Shown here piece after piece: positions 17,696-26,888 of a stretch of DNA of 64,000 nucleotides; positions within the stretch are counted from its first letter, which is position 1, and each line of letters begins with the position of its first letter. Source of the DNA: Syntrophomonas sp. DTU019 (GTDB lineage: Bacteria > Bacillota > Syntrophomonadia > Syntrophomonadales > Syntrophomonadaceae); contig CAJYDM010000004.1 in NCBI GenBank assembly GCA_913757435.1, positions 231,425 through 295,424 of the forward strand, given 5' to 3'. Made by a program: the position numbers and the translations under genes. A model generated the notes under the pieces. The model ran no database searches. It was not told where the DNA came from and saw only the letters and a list, made by a program, of their open reading frames with translations.

Positions 17696-19495
17696 TTATA
17701 CAACCAGGTTTAAGTCATGCATTTTTTCGGCAGTGGGAACACCGTTTTCATCCCAACCACGAATCTGGTAATAAATCGGAAGCATGGTGTCCAGTTCCAC
17801 CACTCTGCCTTTATGCGGGCCATCCTTCATGGGTTCTTTTAATAGTCTTTCCGGCAGGGTGTCATCAGCCTTGGTAAAACCAGCTCTGAGATTGAAGAGC
17901 CGCTCTATGTTCCAGATCCGTTCGCCTGCTTTGAGCAGGTCCTCGTCAGTGATTTGAACCCCGGTAGCAGTGCGATATTGCTCAGCTATTTCGGGAAGGC
18001 CGATGCCGAAAGTGGTAAAAAGGCATAATCCGCAAGAGTCAACCAGGGCGGTCAAGTCCTGGAAGATTTTCAACATTTCCGGCTTGCCCTCAGTGGCATC
18101 AGGATCTAATTGTACCGGAATGCCAAGAATCTCCGGCGAGGTCATGTAGCCGCGCACATGACAACCGCCCCGGTTGGAGGTGGCGTAATTCAAGCCGATG
18201 CCCTGCTGGCCGCGCGGGTCATAGGCAGGGAGCTCTTGTTTTTTTGAACTCATGGAATATTCGGGATGGCCATATTTTTCCGCCAGGCGGTAAGAACCTT
18301 CAGCCAACTCATCGCCGAAGCCTTCGCGGTAGGCAGTTTTTTGTACCATTTCTATTATGGTGTCCGCATCACCCCAGCTTAAAGGGGATTTGCTGCGGGG
18401 AATGATGCCTTTCTCAGTCATCTCTATGGCGCAGGCTAAAGTTGTGGCCATGCTGATAGAATCCTGACCCAGCTCATTGCAGAGGAAGTTGGCCTTGCTG
18501 ATGGCTTCAAAATCGTCGACATAGCAGTCTGCGCCGAAAGCCCAGGTGGCTTCGTATTCCGGGCCTTCACCGATGCCTTTATATTTGCCTTTATTATTGG
18601 AGACCCGGCCACAGCCGATGAGGCAGCCGAAACAGCCTTTGTTGCGCACCAGGTTATGCTCAGCCTGATGCTCCCCGGAAATGCTTTCGGCATGAGGAAA
18701 GATAGCAGCTTCGCTGAAATTCTTGACCGGCAGCCCGCCATGCACATTGAGAATGTTAACCAGGATATTGGTTCCGTAAGCGGCCAGGCCAGCACCTGTG
18801 ACCGGATGCTCTTTCAGCATGGTGCGGGCTTTGGTGATGGCATTCCAAAATCCCTGGGGATCTGCTACTTTGATTCCTTTGGTACCGCGCACCACTACCG
18901 CTTTGAGGTTCTTGGAACCCATGACCGCTCCTACCCCGGACCTGCCGGCAGCGCGGTTATATTCATTCATAATATTGGCGAACTTGACCAGGTTTTCGCC
19001 GGCGGGACCAATACAGGCAATTTTGCTCTCTTCATCGGTTGCTGCTTTGAGCATATCGGTAGTCTCGAACACGGTTTTTCCCCATAATTCCTGTGCCGGC
19101 CGCAGTTCCACCTCATCATTATGAATCCACAGGTAAACCGGCTGTGGTGCTTTGCCCTCAAAAATTATGCCGTCCCAGCCGGCAAATTTAAGTTCCGGGC
19201 CGAACATACCCCCGGAATTGGATGCAGCGATGGTGCCGTTTAAGACCCCTTTGGTGACCACATTGTACCGGCCTCCAGAGGTAGCCAGAGTTCCGGTTAA
19301 GGGGCCGGTCATAAATATTATCTTGTTTTCCTCGCTTAAGGGGTCAACTGCAGCATCAACCTCATCGAAGAAAATCTTGGTTCCCAGCCCGCGTGCGCCT
19401 ATAAAATCCTGGGCGTCGTTAATCGGCAACGGCTCCTTGCTGATGGTGCCATCGGTCAGATTTACCCTTAAAATCTTGCCAGTCCATCCGTACAT
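17696..19495 (-). CDS. Aldehyde:ferredoxin oxidoreductase, tungsten pterin enzyme
   Basis: 599 residues, normal for AOR. It starts [13 protein letters not shown] with GAGGTG upstream. The AOR N-domain contains GPLTGT and [10 protein letters not shown]; the pterin-binding [20 protein letters not shown] lies near residue 185. The 4Fe-4S ligands are CFGCLIGC plus a distal Cys in DSCGLC. The family oxidises aldehydes to carboxylic acids, or reduces acids in reverse, using a W-bispterin. It lies 2 bp after its polyferredoxin and upstream of NuoE/F/G-like genes, a layout like NAD-coupled AOR complexes. The natural aldehyde is unknown. Confidence 0.93.
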   Translation of the reverse strand: MYGWTGKILRVNLTDGTISKEPLPINDAQDFIGARGLGTKIFFDEVDAAVDPLSEENKIIFMTGPLTGTLATSGGRYNVVTKGVLNGTIAASNSGGMFGPELKFAGWDGIIFEGKAPQPVYLWIHNDEVELRPAQELWGKTVFETTDMLKAATDEESKIACIGPAGENLVKFANIMNEYNRAAGRSGVGAVMGSKNLKAVVVRGTKGIKVADPQGFWNAITKARTMLKEHPVTGAGLAAYGTNILVNILNVHGGLPVKNFSEAAIFPHAESISGEHQAEHNLVRNKGCFGCLIGCGRVSNNKGKYKGIGEGPEYEATWAFGADCYVDDFEAISKANFLCNELGQDSISMATTLACAIEMTEKGIIPRSKSPLSWGDADTIIEMVQKTAYREGFGDELAEGSYRLAEKYGHPEYSMSSKKQELPAYDPRGQQGIGLNYATSNRGGCHVRGYMTSPEILGIPVQLDPDATEGKPEMLKIFQDLTALVDSCGLCLFTTFGIGLPEIAEQYRTATGVQITDEDLLKAGERIWNIERLFNLRAGFTKADDTLPERLLKEPMKDGPHKGRVVELDTMLPIYYQIRGWDENGVPTAEKMHDLNLVV

Positions 19496-19497
19496 AT

Positions 19498-19977
19498 CTA
19501 TCGCACCTCCTCAAAGACGTCGGTAAAACGTGCCGCAAATGCTTTTCGTTTGGATAAGCTGTTGACGCTGGCCGCTTGATAAGAAATAGCTCCTGAAGGG
19601 CATAGTTTAACGCACTGAGGATCACCCTGGCAAAGGTCACATTTGGCCACAATATTAGCGACCGGATCGTACAAGGTGGCGCCAAAAGGACAGGCAATGG
19701 TGCACATCTGACAGCGCAGGCATTTGCCGTCATTGATCTCCATGGCACCGGTAACCGCGCTCCTGCTGATAGCCCCTACCGGGCAAACCTTCATGCAAGC
19801 CGCTTCACCGCACTGCTGACAGAGCACCGGGAAGGCAAAACCGATTTTTTCAAAGTTTATAACGGAGATACGTGAACGGGTGGGATTGAATTCATCGCTA
19901 TGTGTGAAGGAACACACTAATTCACAGGTGTGACATCCGGTACATTTTTCGGGCTGAACTACAATAATCTTGTCCAT
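19498..19977 (-). CDS. Four-cluster ferredoxin subunit of AOR (AorA-like)
   Basis: About 159 residues from ATG 19977 ([15 protein letters not shown]). Four 4Fe-4S motifs are visible: [37 protein letters not shown] and [15 protein letters not shown]. Such subunits relay electrons between the tungsten site and a partner. The start is unclear: the only strong ribosome site, AAAGGAGGTG at about 20016-20025, lies some 40 nt upstream and points to in-frame ATT or CTG codons, which would extend the N-terminus. The gene is first in the operon behind the candidate sigma-54 promoter. Confidence 0.88.
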   Translation of the reverse strand: MDKIIVVQPEKCTGCHTCELVCSFTHSDEFNPTRSRISVINFEKIGFAFPVLCQQCGEAACMKVCPVGAISRSAVTGAMEINDGKCLRCQMCTIACPFGATLYDPVANIVAKCDLCQGDPQCVKLCPSGAISYQAASVNSLSKRKAFAARFTDVFEEVR

Positions 19978-20154
19978 ACGGTACTGGTTTTCACAGCAGA
20001 AAACCAGAATCCACCTCCTTTGAAGTGTTTTCGTCACGGAAACATAGCCCCAGTATTGCTTTCATCAGCCGCTTTGGTGTTAATCCCTCCTCGCCATAGA
20101 GCGGTGTTTATAAACCGCTGTAGAGCGTACTGATATAGTTATGTAGAAAATCAA

Positions 20155-20170
20155 TGCAAAATTTATTCCA
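20155..20170 (-). promoter_or_regulatory. Candidate sigma-54 promoter of the AOR operon
   Basis: Minus-strand TGGAATAAATTTTGCA has GG and GC separated by 10 nt and fits TGGCAY-N-TTGCA well on the -12 side, less well at the fourth base. Initiation would be near 20144, about 165 nt before the polyferredoxin start. Confidence 0.5.
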
Positions 20171-20245
20171 AGGTAGTAATGAAAATAGAAGGCCACTATT
20201 GAAGGGGTTTGTGAGACAGGTTTATCGAATGGTTTTCTTATCAGG

Positions 20246-20283
20246 TGTAACATTTTTGTTACAGTTGTAACATTATTGTTCCA
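20246..20283. promoter_or_regulatory. Two tandem dyads upstream of the sigma-54-like promoter
   Basis: TGTAACA-N4-TGTTACA (20246-20263, perfect) and TGTAACA-N4-TGTTCCA (20266-20283, one mismatch) are spaced 20 bp, about two helical turns. They lie about 76 bp upstream of the promoter, a usual place for sites bound by sigma-54 activators. Confidence 0.6.
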
Positions 20284-20386
20284 TTGATTGACACATGACG
20301 CTGATCATGACCTTCCAGGCAGATCAAGCGTCTGCGAGTGCATGACCGGAGGCAGTCCCATACAGCAGCCTTAACTGCCTCAATGC

Positions 20387-20617
20387 TCAACCCCCGGCCA
20401 CCGGAGGGAAGATGGCCAGGGTGTCGCCATCTTGCAGAACAGAATCAAATTTGGCATGTTTTCCGTTGATGAAAAGGATGCCCAGTTGCATCTCCTGGCG
20501 GGGTATTGAAAGATTATCCAAGACCTGACCGATTGAGGTACCGTCAGCAAATTCCATGTCCATACTCTTAAACCTGCCCTGACGCAGGTAGGCAAAAAGC
20601 TTTACGGTTATTTTCAT
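20387..20617 (-). CDS. MoaD/ThiS-family sulfur carrier protein
   Basis: 76 residues, beginning MKITVKLFAYLRQGR and ending PPVAGG. The C-terminal Gly-Gly is required for adenylation by a MoeB/ThiF enzyme and for thiocarboxylate formation. The beta-grasp pattern (GTSIGQVLDNL, DGDTLAIFPP) favours MoaD over ThiS. It lies upstream of the AOR operon on the same strand, separated by the regulatory region. Pairing with the double ThiF protein at 13106-14512 for W-pterin synthesis is an inference from context. Confidence 0.88.
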   Translation of the reverse strand: MKITVKLFAYLRQGRFKSMDMEFADGTSIGQVLDNLSIPRQEMQLGILFINGKHAKFDSVLQDGDTLAIFPPVAGG

Positions 20618-20849
20618 TTCATCTGACCTCTTAATTGAAAATTAATTGTATCTTATTTATGAGTATATCATCAGAATAACACCATCTTGTAGACCAGCAA
20701 AACATACCTAAGCTCTGATCGCGCTAGAAATATCTAAACCGCTTTAAATTTTTATCGCTTCACTTACATAAGGGTTTATTGTATGAGCTCAATGGCTGTT
20801 TAGCCTTGGTCAGAATTCTATTCCATGCATAGCAACATATCAATTGGAA

Positions 20850-22157
20850 CTAGTTATTTTGCCTATACAGCTGATGTGCGGCCAATAACAGCCGGTGGGC
20901 CGATGCAGTACGGAGATACTGGGGTTTTAGATTTTTTAGTCGGACCCGGTCAAGACCATCGGCATCTTTAAAAGCAGTAAACAGTCGCCAAGTCCTGCCC
21001 TCGTCGGAGAGCTTATATTGATCCATTTTCTGGCGGGCTCTGTAATCTGGTATAGCATGGTTTTCGATTATAAAGCGAAGCGTCTCGCGCTCCTTATCAT
21101 CTGATCCTGGAAGCTCAGCCTGAATTAATTTGGCATAACTGGCCAGGCCATGATCCGGGTCATATCCATCGTCAACCCGGCCAATATCATGGTAGATGGA
21201 GGCTAAACCCAATAGGTTCCGGTCGGCGTCACTATATCGTTCCAAATAGGCTATGATCAGACTCAACAAGAGGACCCTTTGAGTGTGTCTGACCCCGTGG
21301 ACTCCCTGTGCATTGTGGAACCAAAAGGCGTTGATCTGTTGCGCAAAATCGTGGTATTGCCTCATAATTCCGGCTTCTGTCAATGTAGGCAGCAGTTTCA
21401 GGAGATCGATCAAGGGCAGAGCTTTCCTGCGCTCAACCTTATTGTCCATCACCAGGGCCTCACGCTTGGCACCGTCGTAGCTAACGATTTGATCAGGCTG
21501 TACCCAGCCCTGGTAGATGGCGGGCAGTTTTTCACAGTGGAGGGCTTGTAAGATAGCTATATTCACATCGGTGGTCCAGGCTGAGACCTCTTCCAACCCT
21601 GGTGGTGGCTGTTTTTCGCACTGGAACACTTCTACATAGCCGTTTTCAGCTGCTACCGGAACATCACTGCTCACTCCCCGGTATTTTGAGACCTGAGCTA
21701 TAAACGCCTTGTCAAACACATCCCCACTGTATGGGTTATTATGCCAAATGGCTTCAAAAAGGCGATATTTATCATGATCCGGGATAAGATGAAAGACCTC
21801 TACATACAAATCCGGAGCCAGGCGCTGATCAACTGCAGCCAGCAAAGCGCCAAAATCCCGCTTGATTGCCATGGCGTTGAGGGTCTGCTCCATAGCCTCT
21901 ATCTGGGTTTTAATGGCTGCCAGCCGCTGGTCAATCTCGTCCCAGGCCAAGAGCACCATACCCCGGTAATAATGATATGGGGACTTCCCATCATGGGGAT
22001 CAAAGTAAAAATTATCCGAGTTAAATCCTTCCGCCTCAATTTGCGTCTGCAGCCGAGCCAGATCAAAGTCGTCGGGTTTTAAGGGACTCTTTCCCAATTC
22101 CCTCAAGGGAATAAATCCATTGCGGAGAATAAAATCTCCAGCGGTTTTGTTTTCCAT
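20850..22157 (-). CDS. HD-domain phosphohydrolase-like protein with long N-terminal region
   Basis: 435 residues from ATG 22157, with AAGGTGG upstream. The C-terminal half holds an HD domain: H in GVHGVRHTQRVLLL, the paired HD in ASIYHDIGRVDDG, and a further H in DPDHGLASYAK. HD proteins cleave phosphate esters of nucleotides using metals. The N-terminal half (about 270 residues) has no domain I recognise, apart from a coiled-coil-like stretch near residues 75-100. It is transcribed in the same direction as the PadR-MoxR-VWA group but separated by about 200 bp. Confidence 0.75.
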   Translation of the reverse strand: MENKTAGDFILRNGFIPLRELGKSPLKPDDFDLARLQTQIEAEGFNSDNFYFDPHDGKSPYHYYRGMVLLAWDEIDQRLAAIKTQIEAMEQTLNAMAIKRDFGALLAAVDQRLAPDLYVEVFHLIPDHDKYRLFEAIWHNNPYSGDVFDKAFIAQVSKYRGVSSDVPVAAENGYVEVFQCEKQPPPGLEEVSAWTTDVNIAILQALHCEKLPAIYQGWVQPDQIVSYDGAKREALVMDNKVERRKALPLIDLLKLLPTLTEAGIMRQYHDFAQQINAFWFHNAQGVHGVRHTQRVLLLSLIIAYLERYSDADRNLLGLASIYHDIGRVDDGYDPDHGLASYAKLIQAELPGSDDKERETLRFIIENHAIPDYRARQKMDQYKLSDEGRTWRLFTAFKDADGLDRVRLKNLKPQYLRTASAHRLLLAAHQLYRQNN

Positions 22158-22360
22158 GGATGCCACCTTAAATATTTTTTCCAACCACACTCTTAACCGG
22201 AGTAGAGGTGGTCACATTTAATTCCCTCATGGTATTTATCATGCACAAGGAAAACCTGTGTTATGATGCCACTTGCACTGAGCTCTACCGTACTTAAACT
22301 CAAAACCAATACCTATTATAGCTATACAATTATTAGATTTCTTGCCAACAGGTTGGCTGC

Positions 22361-22831
22361 TTATATGTTAACATTTTCCAACGTATAGCTGCGCAGTTCG
22401 CTCAACCAGGTTTCCATCAGCTGCTGCCACCGTTCACTTATAAATTCGGTGCTGATCCCTCCGGTAACTACAACGTCACAGGCTTCGTTGCTATGCACCT
22501 CTTTTATGTCGATGACCAGAATTCCTAGATTATGGTTCGACCTCATGCATTCCCTGAACACGCGAACCGTCCCCTGAATCGTAAAAACAAGATTGTTGGC
22601 CCCCATAAAGGTCAAGGCAATCTTTCCTGAACGGGCTGCATTTGCATAGGTCTGTGATTTGTTCTGCGCTGCCATTAACATTACCCGTTCCCCTGGTGCA
22701 TAAAACTGCGACATGGGTGCCCCCCTGGGGAAACCGTCTTCATCTACAGTAGACACTACCCCGACCATGGTATCGGCAGCAAAGAATTGGTACAGTATTG
22801 GCGGCAGGCGATCCCCAAAATATTTACTCAA
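22361..22831 (-). CDS. Pyridoxamine 5'-phosphate oxidase-family flavin protein
   Basis: 156 residues. The split-barrel pattern is visible: VGVVSTVDEDGFPRGAPMSQ, a strand with VMLMAAQNKSQTYAN, then GKIALTFMGANNLVFTIQG. The family binds FMN or F420 and ranges from oxidases to reductases, so no substrate is claimed. The start is TTG at 22831, 8 nt after a GGGGGG site. It follows the VWA gene by 12 bp and is likely in the PadR-controlled operon. Confidence 0.8.
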   Translation of the reverse strand: MSKYFGDRLPPILYQFFAADTMVGVVSTVDEDGFPRGAPMSQFYAPGERVMLMAAQNKSQTYANAARSGKIALTFMGANNLVFTIQGTVRVFRECMRSNHNLGILVIDIKEVHSNEACDVVVTGGISTEFISERWQQLMETWLSELRSYTLENVNI

Positions 22832-22843
22832 AATAAATCCCCC

Positions 22844-23944
22844 CTAAATCTTAGCCAGAGATTTTTCGAGCTCCAGCAGGTTCGGACAGGCAAATACTCT
22901 ATCACATAAGGGTGCGTATTCTTTGATGATGCTATCGCCCGAATTCCACACCGAAGCCGGTTCCGGGTTGAACCAGTACACTTTTTTTACCCGGTTTTTG
23001 ATGTCTTGCAGCACCCATGTCCCGTTTTCCTGCCAATTATTGCGCGCATCACCGAATATTAAAACGGTGGTCTTGCGGTGCATACGGTGTCTAAAGCGTT
23101 GGTGGAATTCCTCCAGGGAGTGCCCGTAGTTGGTATATCCGGTCGCTCCAATCACTCTGGCATTGCGCAGCACATGTCCCCTAAAATTAAGAGGATTACC
23201 GGAAAGCAGCAAACCGGTAATATCCGCCACTTCATCAATAAATGCATATGATTCGATATGCTGAAAAAATCTCTCCAGTGAGGCAATTAAAGCCAATGAA
23301 ATGCAGCTGAAGTTCATTACCGAACCAGATACATCACAAATAACTAAAATAACAGGTTTTTCTCGATATTTTCGCACTGTAAATAGATTCACCGGAACCC
23401 CTCCGGTCGACAAGCTGGCGCGAATTGTACGCCGGAAATCTATTTTGCTCTGGTCATTACGTTTTCTCTTTTTAACAAACTTGGCCGCCAGCCGACGAGC
23501 CAAGAGCGGTACGAACGATTCGATGCGGGCTAATTCAGCTTCGCTGACTTGGCCGAAATCCTGCTCCAGCGGGTTCTTTTGGCCACCGGGTGCTTGGGAT
23601 GAACCGCCCTTGCCCATAGGTGTGCCCATGCCTATTTCATAATCACTTACCGCGGTCTCATTCTCAGGACGAGCCGGTTTTTGTTGTTTGAATCTTTCCA
23701 AATGCTCAAGGTTTTGGGGTGAAAGATATTCTTCAAAAAAACGGTTAAAGACCTGGTCAAAAGCCTGTTTATAACTGTAATCTTTCACCAAGGTGGCAAA
23801 AAGGGTTGAATAAAAATAATCCCGCTGCATCCAATCAATCAAGAGCACTGCCTGACAGCAATCCCTGACCTGACTGGTCGTTACTGGAATGCCCTGCTGG
23901 CGCAGTTCTTCAAAAAAAGCCTGTAGATACTGCAAAACCGGCAT
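22844..23944 (-). CDS. VWA-domain CoxE-like protein
   Basis: 366 residues from ATG 23944 (MPVLQYLQAFFEELRQQG), with AGGAGG upstream. The C-terminal half is a von Willebrand A domain with the metal site DVSGS and later TGYTNYG. CoxE-like proteins work with MoxR/CoxD AAA+ ATPases to mature metal centres, as known for CO dehydrogenase and relatives. The matching ATPase is the gene just upstream. A Mo-hydroxylase family operon lies at 32436-36072, a possible but distant client. Confidence 0.88.
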   Translation of the reverse strand: MPVLQYLQAFFEELRQQGIPVTTSQVRDCCQAVLLIDWMQRDYFYSTLFATLVKDYSYKQAFDQVFNRFFEEYLSPQNLEHLERFKQQKPARPENETAVSDYEIGMGTPMGKGGSSQAPGGQKNPLEQDFGQVSEAELARIESFVPLLARRLAAKFVKKRKRNDQSKIDFRRTIRASLSTGGVPVNLFTVRKYREKPVILVICDVSGSVMNFSCISLALIASLERFFQHIESYAFIDEVADITGLLLSGNPLNFRGHVLRNARVIGATGYTNYGHSLEEFHQRFRHRMHRKTTVLIFGDARNNWQENGTWVLQDIKNRVKKVYWFNPEPASVWNSGDSIIKEYAPLCDRVFACPNLLELEKSLAKI

Positions 23945-23970
23945 AATAAGCCCTCCTAACGTTGCGCCTT

Positions 23971-24846
23971 TTATCCTCTGAAGTTGAGGTCTCGCTCCCG
24001 GTAGATTATCCGTTCCAGCTTCTCCTGATCCTCGCGGTATTTTACTATCGTGCTCAGAGTGTTCAAGGTGGTTTCCACGTCTAGGTCTTCCTTCCCCAGC
24101 CACAGCAATGACGAAGCCCAGTCGATACTCTCCGCGATGCTGGGTGGTTTCTTCAGTTCCAGTTTCCTTAAGCGTCCAACCACCTGGGCCACCTTTTCGG
24201 CTAGTTGTTCGGGAAGTTGGGGGATTTTCAGCATCAAGATCTGCTGTTCCATTTCTTTGCTAGGAAAATCCAGATAGAGATAAAGGCAGCGTCTTTTTAA
24301 AGCCTCTGAAAGCTCCCGGGTGGCATTAGAAGTCAAAAAAACATAGGGGTGATGTTTGGCGGTGATAGTTCCGATTTCGGGAATAGTGATCTGGAACTCG
24401 GACAGCAGTTCCAAAAGCATGGCTTCAAATTCGAAATCCACTTTATCGATTTCGTCGATTAGCATCACCGTGGGCGAGTCTGAGGCAATGCTTTTAAGCA
24501 ATGGCCTGGTCAGTAAAAATGTATCGGAAAATATATCTTCTTCAATTTCTTGCACGCTGAGATTTTGGTTGGATACAGCCTGAATATGCAGCAGCTGCCG
24601 CTTGTAGTTCCACTCATAGAGGGCTTTGGCTTCATCGAGCCCTTCATAGCACTGCAGGCGGATCAAAGGCAGTCCTTTGACGCGGCTGAAGGCCTGAGAA
24701 ATCGCGGTCTTGCCCACACCAGCGGGTCCTTCCACCAATACCGGTTTTTGCAGGGCTTCAGCCAGAAAAAGCACTGTGGCTACTTTATCGTCACAGATAT
24801 ATCCTGCCTGAAACATTTTTTCTCTTATATCTTGAATGTTGCCCAT
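23971..24846 (-). CDS. MoxR/CoxD-type AAA+ ATPase
   Basis: 291 residues from ATG 24846, with GGAGG upstream. Walker A is GPAGVGKTAIS (about residue 36), Walker B is MLIDEIDKVDFE, sensor 1 is FLTSNATRELSEALKRRC. The C-terminal lid carries PSIAESIDWASSLLWLG. These ATPases act as chaperones on partner VWA proteins and metalloenzymes. It lies between PadR and CoxE-like genes with short spacers, forming one operon. Confidence 0.9.
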   Translation of the reverse strand: MGNIQDIREKMFQAGYICDDKVATVLFLAEALQKPVLVEGPAGVGKTAISQAFSRVKGLPLIRLQCYEGLDEAKALYEWNYKRQLLHIQAVSNQNLSVQEIEEDIFSDTFLLTRPLLKSIASDSPTVMLIDEIDKVDFEFEAMLLELLSEFQITIPEIGTITAKHHPYVFLTSNATRELSEALKRRCLYLYLDFPSKEMEQQILMLKIPQLPEQLAEKVAQVVGRLRKLELKKPPSIAESIDWASSLLWLGKEDLDVETTLNTLSTIVKYREDQEKLERIIYRERDLNFRG

Positions 24847-24850
24847 TAAA

Positions 24851-25426
24851 TCACGCCTCCTCCATCGATGGTTCAGTGATTCCATGTTCAGCCAGTAAGT
24901 CTTTAAGCCAGGCAGATCTGAGTTTTTCCACTTCGATGCCGTACTCAATAATCCGAATGCGGTATTCATCCACCTTTTTATGTATCATTTCCTCCCGTGC
25001 CTGGTCGAAGCGCTCCAGGCGTTTGTTTGAGATGAGCAGCTGCTCCATCAGCTTTTCCACAATCTTTTCATCATCGAGGAATTTGAAGAAATTAACCTTG
25101 GTTAAAAAAGGATACTGGGTAAAGAAATCAAACTTAGTATGGCCTTCTTCTTCTTCGGTGGATTCCAGCCAGCGACGAAACTCTTCAACTCCGGTGGAAG
25201 TAATGCTCACAATCTTCTGAGGTGGAACATCCTCTTTGTAGCGGACGCTGCGTTCCACCATTCCGACTTTGTCCAATTCTTTTAATGTGTTGTAGATGCG
25301 TCCCTCATTGAGTTTTATATTGGCGGGGGTAAAATCTGCGAAGCACTTTTTTATCATGTCATAGGCGTGAGTAGGTAAATCCATTAGAGTTCCCAATAAG
25401 ATATGTTTAAAGGCCATAGAGAACAC
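24851..25426 (-). CDS. PadR-family transcriptional regulator
   Basis: 191 residues. A winged helix at about residues 5-85 (ILLGTLMDLPTHAYDMIKK, then GRIYNTLKELDKVGMVERS) is followed by the helical Vir_C-type dimerisation domain, so this is a subfamily-1 PadR. GTG 25426 has AAAGG close upstream; ATG 25417 is the alternative. It is the first gene of the MoxR-VWA operon, and a 46-bp palindrome sits immediately upstream, pointing to autoregulation. Confidence 0.9.
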   Translation of the reverse strand: MFSMAFKHILLGTLMDLPTHAYDMIKKCFADFTPANIKLNEGRIYNTLKELDKVGMVERSVRYKEDVPPQKIVSITSTGVEEFRRWLESTEEEEGHTKFDFFTQYPFLTKVNFFKFLDDEKIVEKLMEQLLISNKRLERFDQAREEMIHKKVDEYRIRIIEYGIEVEKLRSAWLKDLLAEHGITEPSMEEA

Positions 25427-25430
25427 TCTA

Positions 25431-25476
25431 CCTTTACTATATAGTACCTTAATTTTAAGGTACTATATAGTAAAGG
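25431..25476. promoter_or_regulatory. 46-bp perfect palindrome, candidate PadR operator
   Basis: Two 22-bp arms meet at a TT centre (25453-25454). Each arm contains TACTATATAGTA, itself a 12-bp palindrome, so two identical dyads lie 26 bp apart. The element ends 5 bp before the PadR start, where a bound repressor would block transcription. Confidence 0.75.
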
Positions 25477-25521
25477 TCAATATATCTAGACCGACCCACT
25501 ACCCGATTATTACTGCACATG

Positions 25522-25648
25522 GTTTAAAGATCGGGTAACAGGATAATCGCCGCTTGTCGGGAGCATTACGGTTCCTGTTATGCAGTTTTTGCCGCATATT
25601 GTTTGAAGATCGGGTACCAGGATAATCCCTGCTTTGCCGGAAGCATTG
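25522..25648. repeat. Two imperfect direct repeats, 79 bp apart
   Basis: GTTTAAAGATCGGGTAACAG near 25522 and GTTTGAAGATCGGGTACCAG near 25601 share about 47 aligned bases, continuing through GGATAATC and GAGCATT/AAGCATT. No gene lies here; function unknown. Confidence 0.6.
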
Positions 25649-25730
25649 CATTACTATACAGTTCAGGTGAGAATAAGGTGGGGAGGAAAACGGTCGGCTG
25701 CACAGACCATAATCAGAAACACTATTTCCT

Positions 25731-26096
25731 TTACTGTGGTTTCACGGGCGGTTTGTTATAGCCCCGATCGCCATAAGGTTGGATTTTCTCCAGCCAGGCT
25801 TTCTCCATCTGCTTCAATTCCCAGCGAACATCGCTTACACCTTCAGTCTCCTTTTCTTCCAGGACCTCATAGGTGAAGGCTTGCTGACCCATCTGCTGCC
25901 AGTCCTTGATAAGCTGGGTATTGGTGTATATACCTGCGGTCAGTGCGCCCTGAATGTTCATCCATTTATTTTTCAGATTGGGATATGAGGCAATGAAAAC
26001 CTTGCCATTGACCAGATTGGTTATCTTGATCACCCCCATAAAGGTTTTTTGCTCTTTGTATGCGGCCAGCATCTGTTTGCGCTTATTCTTATCCAT
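25731..26096 (-). CDS. GIY-YIG nuclease-family-like protein
   Basis: 121 residues. The pattern GVIKITNLVNGKVFI, then SYPNLKNKWMNIQGALTAG and QAFTYEVLEE, matches small Firmicute GIY-YIG-related proteins. The canonical GIY...YIG tyrosines and glycines are poorly kept (GVIK instead of GIYK), so nuclease activity is doubtful. It stands alone upstream of PadR in the same orientation. Confidence 0.65.
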   Translation of the reverse strand: MDKNKRKQMLAAYKEQKTFMGVIKITNLVNGKVFIASYPNLKNKWMNIQGALTAGIYTNTQLIKDWQQMGQQAFTYEVLEEKETEGVSDVRWELKQMEKAWLEKIQPYGDRGYNKPPVKPQ

Positions 26097-26172
26097 GGTT
26101 CATCCCCTCCGGTTAGAACGTTTTCGATCAATTCATCAATCCATTTTAGTAATCTACTAAATAACTAGTTAA

Positions 26173-26391
26173 CTAATAGGAATATACTCCTGAATAACCG
26201 TTACCGTCAATATCGGGTCTGATCTGCGCAGTTTTGTCGGGCTTTGCTATCAAAGTGACAGGATGCTGAGGGAATATCAAAAGGCCGTTGTGAATTGGTT
26301 GACTCCTGCCGCCCAGAGCTGGGTTTCTAAAAATAAAGTTCCCCACAAGCATGGTGAGGACTATCCCCACCACGAAACCATTAATCAACAC
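26173..26391 (-). CDS. Small putative membrane protein
   Basis: 72 residues with one N-terminal hydrophobic helix (FVVGIVLTMLVGNFIF) and a polar tail rich in Pro, Gly and Asp. Its TTG start has only a distant AAAGGA. No family was recognised. Composition is protein-like, but the call is weak. Confidence 0.35.
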   Translation of the reverse strand: MLINGFVVGIVLTMLVGNFIFRNPALGGRSQPIHNGLLIFPQHPVTLIAKPDKTAQIRPDIDGNGYSGVYSY

Positions 26392-26558
26392 CGGTTGACT
26401 TCAATCCTTTAGCAATAATTTGCCGAAAGCGGCTCAAATCCTCTTTAAATCCTGATGGCTAAGAGCACAGTCAGGGTCCTGGCCCAGGAATCAACACTGC
26501 TTGGCCTGCTGACTCAACTGTTTGTTCCTACTTTTCAACTGCTATGAAAAACAAAAGC

Positions 26559-26578
26559 CCTCCCGATAGGAAGGGCCA
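26559..26578 (-). terminator. Intrinsic terminator after the 94-residue protein gene
   Basis: GCCCTTCC, loop TATC, GGGAGGGC, then TTTTGTTTTT on the minus strand. Confidence 0.8.
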
Positions 26579-26603
26579 TCTGGTCTGGTCATGCTCCGGG
26601 CAA

Positions 26604-26888
26604 TCAGTTCAGTTCCTCCACATCCACATGTTCGGTACCTGCATAACCTTCTCTATCGCATTGAAAAGCGTAGCACACGAAATCATCCAAACTGTGGAAC
26701 GATTTGCCGTCAGGTTTCCTGACAACTATGCCCCCACCCTGGCAGCGAAAAGTTTCGGCATCTCCCGAAATCGGGTAAGCCCGAAAAGTGAGCCGGCCAT
26801 CGTCCGCTTTTTGGAGAAAATCCAGCAGCTGCTCAGGAGTCTTGAAGCGGGTGCGTGACATTGATGAATCGGTCTCTTGCAAGTGCAT
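26604..26888 (-). CDS. Hypothetical 94-residue protein
   Basis: Acidic soluble protein with KTPEQLLDFLQKADDGRLTF and KSFHSLDDFVCYAFQCDREG. GAGGAGG precedes it; ATG 26888 is only 2 nt from that site, whereas in-frame TTG 26882 is 8 nt away and may be the real start. A good terminator follows directly. I do not recognise the family. The bounded transcription unit supports a real gene. Confidence 0.6.
   Translation of the reverse strand: MHLQETDSSMSRTRFKTPEQLLDFLQKADDGRLTFRAYPISGDAETFRCQGGGIVVRKPDGKSFHSLDDFVCYAFQCDREGYAGTEHVDVEELN

Noticed and set aside
22561..22580. Single GAACCGTCCCCTG match inside the flavin protein gene
   Set aside because: It lies in conserved coding sequence and is probably chance.
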